A stretch of DNA of 64,000 nt from Streptomyces iconiensis (GCF_028657195.3 NZ_JANCPR020000021.1:62001-126000), one strand, 5' to 3'. Positions 39,401-47,499 are shown, counted from the first letter of the stretch. Numbers and translations are program-made. Notes: generated by a model not told the origin, from the letters alone.

Positions 39401-40686
39401 TGGCCGCCGGATTGCGGTTCGCCGGTTCCCACGAGGCGGTGATGGCGTTCCTCGTCGGTGCCATGCCGTTCCTCGATAGAGAGGATGGCTCCGGCCGGGG
39501 CGGGCTGTCTCCTGGTCCGGACAACGAACGCACCGAGGCACGCGAACTCCTCGACGCCGTGTCCACGCTCCTGCCGTGGACCTCGCACGGAATGCTCGGA
39601 CGCGGTCCCGAAATGCTGCGTAGCGCCGTGAACGGGGAGAGGCCAGCCGAGCTCACCGCTGAGGAGAGGCGCCTCCTGGGACTCTTCCAGGAGGCGGAAG
39701 AGTCCCTGGGCCGCGGCAGGCCCGCGAGGGCATATGACGCCTTGTGCGAGATGGCGCGCGCGTTGCCGGCGATCCTCCTTCAGGAAGGTGACCGGTCCGA
39801 GGTGGCCCACATGGGTCTCCTGCTGGGTGTCACCAAGCTGGTGGCGTCGGCGAAGGCGGCAGGCCGCCTCCAGGGCGCCGCCACCGTGCTGCGGCAGACC
39901 GTCGACGCGCTGCGGGCCTTGCCGCCCGCCCGGCAGGTCGGCGCGGTCGATGTCGCGCTCAGTGCGCTCGCCGAAGCCCTGAGCGGCCTCGGGCACCACC
40001 AGGAGGCGGTCCGGGCGGCGGGCGAGGCCGCGGCAGTGGTACGCGCGGACGAGGCGTGCCCCGCCGAGAATCTGGTCATGGCGCTCACCCGCCTGGCTCT
40101 GGCCGAGGCGCCCCTCGGCCATGTCGAGTCCGGCCGGAGGGCGATCGAGGAGGCCGTCGAGCTGTGCCGGGAGACGCCGGGCTTCTCGGACGAGGCGCGT
40201 GCGGGTGTCGCCCGCTCCCTGCGGGAGCTGGGCGACGGCCTGGCAGTAGCGGGCGAACGGTCGCTGGCCAGGGACTGCGCCATCCAGGCCGTCGAGATGT
40301 TCACCGATATCGCCACCCGTCTACCGGCGTACGAGTCCGAACTCGCGAGGGGCTGGCTGGACGTGGGAATCCGTGAGTGGAACCTCGGCCGCTCACCCCA
40401 TGGCGAAGGCGCCGTCGACCGGGCCATCGATGTGGGGCGCCGGTGGAAGGACCACTCACCCGAAGCGCGTGCCGCCCTGCTCTTGGCCCTACGCCGGCGC
40501 GCGGAGATGTACCGGGCCATCCGCGCTTTCCCTCAGGCCGCAGAGGCAGAAGCCGAAGCGGACACGCTGGAAGCCGCTATTCCTCCACCGACCCTGCGCC
40601 GGCCCCGGACACCGCCGAAGAAGAGCCAGAAGCCGAAGCGTCCCAAGAAGGACGAGAAGCCGAAGCGTCCCAAGAAGTGGAAGTAA
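36481..40686 (+). CDS. STAND-type NTPase with TPR array (1401 aa)
   Basis: GTG start at 36481 overlaps the upstream TGA. The N-terminal ~45 residues include a beta segment (QQIFVESGYGVGVVGGDLSV) echoing the partner's C-terminus. The P-loop is MHGPGGQGKSRLA (98-105) and Walker B is LLLVLDYADR (151-160); the rest of the NTPase core extends to ~450. From ~500 to ~1340 there are tetratricopeptide-like repeats (GRYEEALEALDRAE, GKYQEGLVAGQRAVELYEQA, GRLREALVCEREAIARFEEL). The C-terminus is a Lys/Pro-rich tail of PKKxxKPKRPKK repeats. Such proteins are typical intracellular sensors in immunity or signalling; no effector domain is visible here, so the partner may be the effector. Confidence 0.85.
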   Translation: MTEEEGTPRQQIFVESGYGVGVVGGDLSVYQDRGPVYVLLEDRPHVPPDPAWLVEQPSRMLNAHHQVVEFTSREGELAELADWRDASSPRLSACWMHGPGGQGKSRLAAEFAARSAEAGWKVVHAEHGPQWRVLPSPGSQDMRLHGQESGLLLVLDYADRWPASHLSLLFNNKLLHREFPTRCLLLARSKRPWPVVLSALSQVQADTRIQELRPLADGPDERRRVFRVARDCFAARHGLSPADTDTIAPPAALERSAFDLALSVHTAALVAVDARVRGLRTPEDMAGLTSYLLDREAEHWQRLHESGIEGQDYGTRPSTMARAVFAATLTGATTHARGAALLRSLDLDTHPDRVLADHGVCYPPAEQGAVLEPLYPDRLAEDFLALSLPGHDVADYEAKPWAPSTLHALASGDGDPDEPLPHAPRLVTFLAAAAGPGRWPHVARHLGDVLRTDPALAVAAGGAALTALAEVEDLAPDVLAAVTECFPSRRRIDLDVGMAALTARVTRDRLGAATPEDQVRLLLLLARRQKDAGRYEEALEALDRAESVIHAQTSMVLPDGQEFSAPDLALHVDSVKEVFGSMGEFGEALDAIRQTAAMGAVLLVETLDDRSAVLAELGRWQECATNAGAAVRIYDGFLAPDLGDRTEDADAAMAAALLAASALTHLGTALARVGKYQEGLVAGQRAVELYEQAADWIGESDNYGYESSLATALMNHANRLAEADRLQEASDTDTRNVQILRRMVEKYPGRDEAKLARAVSNQSQRLHQLGRLREALVCEREAIARFEELAGVNPAAYEDGLTRCLVRLSGQLLEDGQTEAAREPAQRALDMRTGLLRERPGPYQEALLAEARLALARVLAAGEEPLLAAEQCQAAARTYAHLRRTEPGVYKPWHARALTQLASATLKAGDLPAIERAAGYADEALSLCRGHGIQAREASGRTVAGAAYAALADAVRVLASAQMSGRYGGRPAEVAAGLRFAGSHEAVMAFLVGAMPFLDREDGSGRGGLSPGPDNERTEARELLDAVSTLLPWTSHGMLGRGPEMLRSAVNGERPAELTAEERRLLGLFQEAEESLGRGRPARAYDALCEMARALPAILLQEGDRSEVAHMGLLLGVTKLVASAKAAGRLQGAATVLRQTVDALRALPPARQVGAVDVALSALAEALSGLGHHQEAVRAAGEAAAVVRADEACPAENLVMALTRLALAEAPLGHVESGRRAIEEAVELCRETPGFSDEARAGVARSLRELGDGLAVAGERSLARDCAIQAVEMFTDIATRLPAYESELARGWLDVGIREWNLGRSPHGEGAVDRAIDVGRRWKDHSPEARAALLLALRRRAEMYRAIRAFPQAAEAEAEADTLEAAIPPPTLRRPRTPPKKSQKPKRPKKDEKPKRPKKWK

Positions 40687-41449
40687 GCGGTGCCAGGCAC
40701 CCCGGCGGGTGGCAAAGGCTCGCGCACCCGACCCAGTAGTCCTCGCTGACCCGCACCTCGTGGCCCTGAGCGCTCAGCAAGAACAAGAAGCCGTGGGCCT
40801 CCTGGCCCAGCTGCTCACCGGCTGGCGGGACGGTCCTTCAGTGCTTGCTCGACAAGATCACATACTCGACGGAGTACGGACAGACCGAACTTCGCGTAAT
40901 GACAAGTCGAACCCTGCGCAACGAAGATCAGAAACTAGGGATTCCCGCAGGTCAGGGTGCTAAGCGCGCCCCCTGATCCGTCGTTTGGGGCATCATGTGG
41001 ACGCCGGACAGGAACAGCAGCCACACGCCATATCCGCCGGAACGAAACCTGTGGAGACGTTGAGCTCGTCCTCTTCGTCGTCCTCCACCTTCGGGCCGGT
41101 GGCTGCCTTGCCGATGGCGAAAGTCAGTAGGAGCGCCCCTTTTTCGCGTCTCGCCTGCGTCGCCGCCCCGGGGCAAACACGTCCGGGCTGCTCCCTATCG
41201 CACTCGCCTACATGTGGGCGTCGTCCTTGCCGTGCGCTTGTCGGCAGTTCAACTGCCTCCGCGCCTGAGGGCTACCGCCCTCGATTCGAGCGTGAGTCGC
41301 GACAAACAGGGCCCGTTCACTGACGAGGAGAATCGAGCACCCGCATCGCACTCAGCGCAACGCGTGGCGTAGGGTTTTTGCCGAAATGCGGCCTGTCAGC
41401 ATGGTGTCTGCCGGGCGCGGAAGAGCACCGTTGTACAGGGGGGCGGCGC
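40687..41449. other. 760-bp intergenic stretch
   Basis: No gene on the plus strand is convincing. The only protein-like signal is a short minus-strand Cys-rich ORF (40993-41127), listed separately. The remaining sequence should carry the promoter of the WXG-like cassette at 41450. Confidence 0.4.
40993..41127 (-). CDS. Candidate 44-aa peptide with acidic leader and Cys/Ser/Thr-rich end
   Basis: From a CTG at 41127 (AAGGGG about 8 nt upstream), or alternatively an internal GTG, the minus strand reads TFAIGKAATGPKVEDDEEDE, then LNVSTGFVPADMACGCC, SCPAST, stop. An acidic leader followed by a short Cys/Ser/Thr core is the layout of ribosomally made, modified peptides. No modification enzyme is encoded in the window, the start codon is non-standard and GC3 is only about 75%. 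This may well be chance. Confidence 0.2.
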   Translation of the reverse strand: MTFAIGKAATGPKVEDDEEDELNVSTGFVPADMACGCCSCPAST

Positions 41450-41944
41450 ATGAGTTTTGATCAGGAGTGGACCGGCCTTGTCGCCGCGGCGCGGTCGCGG
41501 CAGGCGGAGGGCACCAGGCTCAACTCCGCAGGTGCTGGTGGGGCGGATGGCTCAAGCAAGGGCAGCCTGAAGGTCACAGCCGGGGCGTTGCGCAAGCGCG
41601 CCAAGCGCGCGGAAGAGACAGTCGCGAGGGACTTCGTGGATGCCCAGCGGGTCACGGCGTCGAGTACCCGGGAAGTCCCGGGCACCTTGGAGGGCTTCGC
41701 CTGTGACGAGGCCCTCCAGGACTATATGGATAGCTGGAAGAAAAAGGTCGCCCACGTCAAGGACAGCCTCGGGCCAGAAGGGGTAGCCGGAGCACTGCGG
41801 ACGGCCGCTGACGCATTCTCGGGAGAGGACCATCGCCAGGGCAGCAATTTCGCTGGTTCCGGTTCCGGGGAAAACGACGGAAAGACTTCCGAGGTTCGTG
41901 AGATGCCACCGAGGAAACCGTACGAACCAGGCGACGTTGTCTGA
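41450..41944 (+). CDS. Small protein of WXG/type VII-like cassette
   Basis: 164 aa; ATG at 41450 after a G-rich ribosome-binding site. It begins MSFDQEWTGLVAAARSRQAE, with a helical body (LKVTAGALRKRAKRAEETVA and ALQDYMDSWKKKVAHVKDSL) and a Gly/Ser-rich C-terminus. The pattern matches small helical proteins that precede WXG100-like or LXG-like genes in Streptomyces. It has no signal peptide, as expected for type VII substrates or chaperones. It is followed after 14 nt by the larger WXG-like gene. Confidence 0.65.
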   Translation: MSFDQEWTGLVAAARSRQAEGTRLNSAGAGGADGSSKGSLKVTAGALRKRAKRAEETVARDFVDAQRVTASSTREVPGTLEGFACDEALQDYMDSWKKKVAHVKDSLGPEGVAGALRTAADAFSGEDHRQGSNFAGSGSGENDGKTSEVREMPPRKPYEPGDVV

Positions 41945-41958
41945 CGAGAGGGGAGCCT

Positions 41959-42996
41959 GTGGCACCGGGCTACACACACGTCAAGAACGTGAACCTGGAG
42001 AAGCTCGCCTCCGCGGTCGGGCAGTGGGCGAAGCTGTCCGGGAAGTTCTCGGCAGTCGAGAGGACCTTCAACACACAGGTCACCAAAGGGCTGCGCGCCT
42101 CAGGCTGGGAAGGGGAAGCGGCCGACGCCGCCTTCACCTCATTTAGCGGGATCCGGTACCAGATCGACTCAGCGGGCACGGAGGCTGACAGCATCCATCG
42201 CCTGCTCTCCGAGGGCCTGCACGCCTTTCGCGGCGCGAAAGAGCAACTTGACACCATCGCGGATGCTGTCAAGGGACATGATCACCTGTCCCTCAACGAC
42301 CACGACGGATCCGTCTACGTCAACCCCGACAAGGTTGAGACGAAGGACCTGGGAGCGTTGCGGAAGGCGTACCAGGAGACCATCCACAGCTACCGCATCC
42401 GCAGGGACGAGGCCCTGGAGGCAGCTCAAAAGGCCGATTCCGTCCTGAGCGAGGCGCTGCGCTTCCTGGCCGAATACACCCTGGGCTTCAACAACGCGGC
42501 CTTCACCAGCTTGAAGGACGCCAAAGAAGGGCTGGCACGGCAGCGCCGCGACGGCCCACCCCTCTCCCTCAAGGACCTCTCCGACCGCGTGGTCGCCAGC
42601 CAGACCAACTCCGTGCCCGGCAGCAGCACCCTCAAGCCCGCCGCCGAGTTCCTCAGCCTCCGCCCCCTGATCCTCGGCAGTCGGCAGATAACGGACGGCA
42701 ACCTGAGCAAGGGCCTGAACACAGCGACCGGCTTCCTCCCCTCCTACGCTGCCGGGCTAGGAGCCGACGCCATGGACAAACGCTGGAAGGGAGGCCCAGG
42801 AGCCGGAGGCCGACACCGCAGCCCCTCATTCATCAACCGGCTCGGCAAGGGCGGCAAACCGCTCTTCGGTTGGCAGGCCGCGGCCGTCGCGACCGGGATC
42901 GATTTCGCCTACACACCCGCCCTCGATCCGGAAGAGAAGACCGCGACAAGTCGGGTCGTCGCACCGGGCGCCCCGAAACAGGTGAGGTGGAAGTAA
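41959..42996 (+). CDS. WXG-like protein, possible type VII-associated effector
   Basis: 345 aa; GTG at 41959 with GAGAGGGGAG upstream. The N-terminal ~100 residues are helical with a W-x-G-type turn (LRASGWEGEAADAAFTSFSG), as in the WXG100 superfamily. A second helical domain follows (ALRKAYQETIHSYRIRRDEA). The C-terminus contains a possible membrane-associated stretch (WQAAAVATGIDFAYTP) and ends VRWK. No toxin motif is recognised. Its layout with a small preceding protein and a following membrane protein suggests a secreted or surface polymorphic system. Confidence 0.65.
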   Translation: MAPGYTHVKNVNLEKLASAVGQWAKLSGKFSAVERTFNTQVTKGLRASGWEGEAADAAFTSFSGIRYQIDSAGTEADSIHRLLSEGLHAFRGAKEQLDTIADAVKGHDHLSLNDHDGSVYVNPDKVETKDLGALRKAYQETIHSYRIRRDEALEAAQKADSVLSEALRFLAEYTLGFNNAAFTSLKDAKEGLARQRRDGPPLSLKDLSDRVVASQTNSVPGSSTLKPAAEFLSLRPLILGSRQITDGNLSKGLNTATGFLPSYAAGLGADAMDKRWKGGPGAGGRHRSPSFINRLGKGGKPLFGWQAAAVATGIDFAYTPALDPEEKTATSRVVAPGAPKQVRWK

Positions 42997-42998
42997 GC

Positions 42999-43310
42999 AT
43001 GGGTCCCGCAGGAACACCGCCGGACCGGGGCGGCAGACATCGCGATACCGAGCCGCACCGTACTTCCCGACCCGTCCTGCTCCCATGGCTACGTGCTCTG
43101 GGACGCGGAACTCTCCGGTACCGGCCCTCTACATGGCGGGACATCGTCCTGGGGGTCTTCCTTGTGGTGGTTGGCACCTCCGCCTTCCGAGGAGACGCGG
43201 GAGTATGGGAAAGGCTCGGGCTGATGGCCATCGGGGTCCTCGGCCTCCTCTGGGCAGTGGTGAGTACCCGGCATTACCTCATCGAGATGCGCAGGCGCGG
43301 GCGGATGTGA
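42999..43310 (+). CDS. Small two-TM membrane protein, third gene of WXG cassette
   Basis: 103 aa; ATG at 42999, two nucleotides after the upstream stop, so likely coupled. A hydrophilic N-terminus precedes two predicted helices (DIVLGVFLVVVGTSAF and LGLMAIGVLGLLWAVV). By position it may be a membrane partner or immunity protein for the WXG-like protein; no family recognised. Confidence 0.6.
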   Translation: MGPAGTPPDRGGRHRDTEPHRTSRPVLLPWLRALGRGTLRYRPSTWRDIVLGVFLVVVGTSAFRGDAGVWERLGLMAIGVLGLLWAVVSTRHYLIEMRRRGRM

Positions 43311-43744
43311 CGCTGCCTGCCGCGCAGACCGGTCTGCCGTCGTCGCCCGCCCCAATCCGGCTGGTACGCCGATCGGTTCCCCGCACTTCGTCCGCCCTCG
43401 ATCAGGCGCCGGAGCCGCAGGCAGTCCGCCCCCCCCCGGTAGAGGCCGTCGCGCCGCAAGGGCCGGATGGACCGGGTTACGTCGCCCGCCGCGCCGACGT
43501 CCCTCTCGCTTTCTCACCGACGTTCCGTTGCCCCCAACCCCGTGCCGACTTCTCCTCGTTGTGTGACGACGGCTCCGCTGCTGTCCACGAGGTGAGCCGC
43601 TGCCTCACTCCGTAGAGCAGCACCCGCCAGGCGACGGCACCGGAAGCATGCGGAGGCCCGAAGGCCCCGCTTCGGAGAAACGCACGGCTGAACGGCCTTC
43701 GGCGGAATCCGTTCGCCCTGGGCCCGCCATCGCGGGGGTGCGGA
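43311..43744. other. 430-bp stretch with no gene seen
   Basis: Only proline/arginine-rich chance frames are present on both strands. Nothing recognisable was found. Confidence 0.5.
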
Positions 43745-44549
43745 ATGTCCATCCCTACCGTCAGCACACTTCGCGGCTTCCGCGCCTGCCCGTGCCCCAA
43801 CCACCCATGCCCCACGTTCCCGAGCACCACAGGCGACCGTACGCAGTCCGCCCGCACCTGTGACATCGCCTCCCGCACGGCGCACGCCCGACAGCAGCCC
43901 CGCCGGTACCGGTCGTGTCCACCGGCCACCGTCTGGCTCCCCGCCCCCGGCACCGGGGCCGACGCCGAGGCGCTGTCCGAGGACGGCTGGGTACTGCCCG
44001 ACTGGGCCCTGGACAAGATCCGCACCGACCTTGTCCCCCGCCCCGACGGGGGGCCGCTACCGCTGCTGCGCGTACGGATCGACCCCGTCCGCACTCACCG
44101 CCGCCACAGGCTTCGACACCCGGGCCCGAACCACCGCCTACACCAGCCCCGATGACGGCCCGTCCGGCATTCCGCTGCTGCTCGTCGAGATCCATCCCGA
44201 CACGGTGATCGACTTCAGCCCTTCGCCTCCGGCCGCTCTGCTGGAACCGCTGCCCGGGCCGCAGGCTGCCTGGCCCGGCTTCTTCCACCGCGCCCACCGT
44301 CTGCTGCCGCCCGAAGGCATCCTGCTGGTTGCCACCCGCCAACACCGCGACGAGCACGGCCTCTACGACCCGCTGGGCGAGCTGACTGCCTGCGCACGCA
44401 GCGCCGGATTCCTCTACCTCCAGCACATCATCATCGCCCACACACACCCCGACGCGGACCACCTCACCCCACCTCACGCAGCAAGGGCAGACGGGCTGCC
44501 CACCGGTTTGGCGCACTCCGACCTCGTGCTGTTCTTCCCACGCGCCTGA
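43745..44549 (+). pseudogene. Conserved hypothetical gene paired with DNA methyltransferase, frameshifted
   Basis: The first frame runs MSIPTVSTLRGFRACPCPNH to WVLPDWALDKIRTDLVPRPD and LLRVRID. The second continues ALTAATGFDTRARTTAYTSP, IPLLLVEIHPDTVIDF, GFFHRAHRLLPPEGILLVAT and LYLQHIIIAHTHPDADH to 44549. The frame changes near 44085. Together they reproduce an actinobacterial protein often found directly upstream of a Trm11-like DNA methyltransferase, which is also the case here. One indel or a sequencing error; function unknown. Confidence 0.6.
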
Positions 44550-44613
44550 AGACGCAGACGAACGCGCCGGTCACCCCCCCGCCCACTCCCCGAAGCTGTT
44601 CAAGGAGCCGTGC

Positions 44614-45669
44614 ATGCCAGAACCCGCCCCTGCCAGCCCGGACCTGCCCCCAGCCGGGTTGTCAGTGTGGAACACCGCCCCCACCTCGGCGCCTCACCAG
44701 CGCCGGGCCCGCCACTACGTACCCGGCTCCGCCGACCACCCGGCCAAAATGCTCCCCGCCCTCGCCGCCCACGCCATCCGTACCTACTCCCGCCCCGGCG
44801 AACTGGTAATGGACCCGATGTGCGGCATCGGCACCACCCTCATCGAAGCCCAACACCTCGGCCGCCACGCCCTCGGCATCGAATACGAAGCACGCTGGGC
44901 GCATCTCGCAGCCCTCAACGCCGCCACCGCCCCGCACGAGGGCGCCACCGGAGCCGGAGAGGTCTACTGGGGCGACGCCCGCCATCTCACCGGCCTCATC
45001 CCCACCACACACCACGGCCGCATCGCCCTCGTGCTCACCTCACCGCCCTACGGGCGCAGCCTGCACGGACAGGTCCGCTCCACCCGCGAGAGCGGCACCC
45101 CGGGCGTCACCAAACGCCACTACCGCTACAGCAACGACCCCCACAACCTCGCCCACGCCCCCACCGACCAACTCCTCGACGCCTTCACCGACATCCTCAC
45201 CGCCTGCCACGCCATGCTCCGTCCCGGCGGCATCACCGTCGTGGTCACCCGTCCCTGGCGCGACCACGGCGAACTCATCGACCTGCCCACCGCCGTCCTC
45301 GGCGCCGGACGCCGCGCCGGTCTCATCCCCATCGAGCGGAATGTCGCCCTTCTCGCCGGCATCCGCGACAGCCGACTCGTCCCCCGCCCCTCCTTCTTCC
45401 AGCTCAAATACGTCCGCGACGCCCGCCGCTGCGGCACCCCCCTCCACCTCATCGTCCACGAGGACGTCATCGTCTTCCGCAAGCTGGAGCACGAGACGGC
45501 GAATGGCCGCAGGGGACAACCACATCGCCCTGCCTCGAACTCGAACGACGGGTACGTCCACCTCCCTGCCGACCACGCGCCCGACCGGACACATCGGTCC
45601 GAACCAGACACCTCACCCACCTCCTCGGCAACGCCGTCGTTCCCTAACGGGCCACCGGCACCCGGGTGA
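44614..45669 (+). CDS. DNA methyltransferase (N4/N6 type, Trm11-like)
   Basis: 351 aa; ATG at 44614 after AAGGAG. The SAM motif I is VMDPMCGIGTTLIEAQHLGR and the catalytic motif is VLTSPPYGRSLHG (S/D-PPY, amino-methyltransferase type). A C-terminal RPWRDHGELIDLP stretch and a low-complexity tail follow. It most likely methylates adenine N6 or cytosine N4 in DNA. It has no restriction partner beside it, so it is either solitary or acts for the mobile element that carries it. The upstream partner gene is frameshifted. Confidence 0.8.
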   Translation: MPEPAPASPDLPPAGLSVWNTAPTSAPHQRRARHYVPGSADHPAKMLPALAAHAIRTYSRPGELVMDPMCGIGTTLIEAQHLGRHALGIEYEARWAHLAALNAATAPHEGATGAGEVYWGDARHLTGLIPTTHHGRIALVLTSPPYGRSLHGQVRSTRESGTPGVTKRHYRYSNDPHNLAHAPTDQLLDAFTDILTACHAMLRPGGITVVVTRPWRDHGELIDLPTAVLGAGRRAGLIPIERNVALLAGIRDSRLVPRPSFFQLKYVRDARRCGTPLHLIVHEDVIVFRKLEHETANGRRGQPHRPASNSNDGYVHLPADHAPDRTHRSEPDTSPTSSATPSFPNGPPAPG

Positions 45670-45998
45670 CGACGCCCGTTTGGGGACGGGCTTGAAGAGG
45701 GCACTGAGACGGAGCGCCCATAGTCAGCGATCAACCGGCAGTCGGGCCGCAGCAGAGCCTCACGCGCCCGCACCATGTCCTGGACCGGCACGGCGCGAGC
45801 TCTGGGCGGTGCAGCAGCAACCGGAGGCCGACTATCCCTTACGGCAGTCCAACGACCTGACCGCCCCGCCCGGATGCTGCTCCCCCAGACGGAGCCTTCT
45901 CCGAGTGTTCGGCCCGGGCTCTACTCCCTCAGCGGCGTCGCCCTACGACGGACGAGTATGAACGGCGTCGGACGTGACGCCCTGACGAAAGGTGCCGC

Positions 45999-46211
45999 TT
46001 GAGCAGACGGCCTGGCCCAGACACGCCACCGGGCCAACTGCACGTCCAATTCGTCGTCTCCGAGCCGGAATTCAATCACGCTGCCGCCGCAGTTCTGTTG
46101 CGGTTCCTCAAGCAGTACGTAGAGCGCACTGGCGCTCTGGCGAGCATGGAGCTACCACTGGACGACCCCACGGAACATCAACACGAGGAGCGTGCGCATG
46201 GGCGAAACTAA
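45999..46211 (+). CDS. Small ORF preceding the serine recombinase
   Basis: 70 aa from a TTG at 45999 (GAAAGG upstream): RRPGPDTPPGQLHVQFVVSE, PEFNHAAAAVLLRFLKQYVE, LPLDDPTEHQHEERAHGRN. It has the look of the short conserved ORF found just upstream of large serine recombinase genes in actinomycete elements. Its end overlaps the region where the recombinase should begin. Confidence 0.45.
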   Translation: MSRRPGPDTPPGQLHVQFVVSEPEFNHAAAAVLLRFLKQYVERTGALASMELPLDDPTEHQHEERAHGRN

Positions 46212-46660
46212 CCCCTGCCTGCCCTGGCTTCACCGCTCGCGGAAGCAGGCACCCACCACCGATGCTGCTCCCCGTCGACCACTTCGATTCGCCAGACCCG
46301 GCCCGCAATCCCCACCGCGATACCCGCGCCTGGTCCAAGAGCGCCGTCCGCGCCATCCTGGACAATCCCCGCTACACCGGCCACCAGGTCTGGAACCGGC
46401 AGCACAAACACGAGTCGCTGCTCGACGTCCATGATGTTGGTCTCGGCTGTACCACCAAGCTTCGCTGGAACAGCCAGGACAAGTGGATCATCTCCAAAGG
46501 GATCGTCCACACCCCACTTGTCGATGATGACACCTTCGCCCGAGTGCATGACTTCTTCCGCAGTCGGGCCCGTACGGGCCCGGCGCATGGAATCCAGCAC
46601 CCCCGGAACATCTACCTGCGTGAAGCCTGGGTAATCGGTCCGTTGGATGACTGGCTGACC

Positions 46661-47136
46661 AAGGTCTTCCTTCCCCATCGGGTCGAGGAGACGATCGATC
46701 TCATGGCGTCTGCCACGGCCGCGCCGGACGAGCCCTCGATCGATCCCGGAACTGCGGCGCGTGCGTTTATCGTCGAGTGCGACTCCAAACTGGCCGCCCA
46801 CCGTGCCGCACTTGAAGCCGGCGCAGATCCCGTACTCGTCACACAGTGGCTCTGCGAAACCCAGGCCCGCAGAGCCCAAGCAGAGACTGAGCTGCGAGCC
46901 GACTCCAGGAAACGGCGTGCCGTCACGGACCGTGAAGAGGTCGCACGTCTCGTACGGTCGGTCGGCGATCTTTCAAAGGTGATCCCTCAAGCCGACCCGG
47001 CCGACAAAGCGGAGCTCTACAAACGGCTAGGAATCCGTCTCCGCTACGACCCCGCGCAACAAAAAGTGCTGGTCGAGATGCATCTCGACCAGCACTCTAC
47101 GAGTACCCGTGGGGTACCAGTACGTGTCCGAGGGGG
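46661..47136 (+). repeat. Direct repeat copy 2 (attachment-site side, tRNA-Leu)
   Basis: Counterpart of 29065-29540, constant offset 17,596 bp, about 98.5% identical, no indels. It ends 12 nt inside the tRNA-Leu gene. The 17.6 kb between the copies is the inner element. Confidence 0.85.
47065..47096. repeat. 32-bp perfect palindrome (copy 2)
   Basis: Identical to the palindrome at 29469-29500, 28 nt before the tRNA 3' end. A second small hairpin, GTACCC-GTG-GGGTAC, follows. It could be a recombinase-binding or terminator structure next to the attachment core. Confidence 0.85.
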
Positions 47137-47209
47137 GACTTGAACCCCCACGCCCGATAAAGGGCACTAGCACCTCAAGCTAGCGCGTCTGCCATTCCGC
47201 CACCCGGAC
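47125..47209 (-). tRNA. tRNA-Leu(GAG)
   Basis: On the minus strand, an 85-nt cloverleaf runs from the acceptor GTCCGGG (47209-47203) to CTCGGAC plus discriminator A (47125). The anticodon stem/loop is CTAGC-TTGAGGT-GCTAG with anticodon GAG. A long variable arm (class II, CCCTTTATCGGGC) and a T-arm with GGTTCAAGTCC are present. No CCA is encoded. It serves as the integration target for the island on its 3' (left) side. Confidence 0.93.
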
Positions 47210-47334
47210 TGGGCTGCGCTCCGGCCTTGGCCGGTGCGACGTGGACAACGATACCAAGGGTTTGGAGTGCTTCTCACCAGGGATTTCCGGTGTATGGCTG
47301 CGGGGTGAGCGGAGCGTCACGGAGGGTGAAAGAG

Positions 47335-47352
47335 GCGCCCCGTCAGGGGCGC
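47335..47352. terminator. Hairpin within a Streptomyces dispersed repeat
   Basis: GCGCCCC-GTCA-GGGGCGC forms a perfect 7-bp stem. It lies in a stretch (about 47330-47400, ...GGGGCGCGGGGAACTGCGCG...) that I recognise as a repeat found many times between genes in Streptomyces genomes. It sits downstream of the siderophore permease gene on the minus strand and probably ends that operon. Confidence 0.6.
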
Positions 47353-47499
47353 GGGGAACTGCGCGACGAGCCACGGCGCAGCTGCGGCCCGCGAAGCACC
47401 GGCAGGGGCACCCTCTTCGCGAGCCCGGTCGGGAAAGGGGCACGCGCACGCGGCCCGTGAAGCGGGGGGCGCCCGGTTCGTGGGGTGGGGGGAACGGGG

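Larger units (their letters stand above)
46230..47143 (+). pseudogene. Large serine recombinase, N-terminal catalytic domain missing
   Basis: The frame begins within the Recombinase domain (DTRAWSKSAVRAILDNPRYT, GHQVWNRQ, KWIISKGIVHTPLVDDDTFA). It continues through the zinc-ribbon/coiled-coil C-terminus (RRAQAETELRADSRKRRAVT). The resolvase domain with the nucleophilic Ser is absent, so it cannot catalyse integration. Its TGA stop (47141-47143) lies inside the tRNA-Leu gene, so the coding end and the tRNA 3' end overlap by about 19 nt. This marks the integration site of the island. Confidence 0.8.

Noticed and set aside
40985..41323. Plus-strand ORF with a serine run (SSSSSSSSTFG)
   Set aside because: The serine run is the antisense of an acidic codon stretch, there is no ribosome-binding site, and nothing in it is recognisable.
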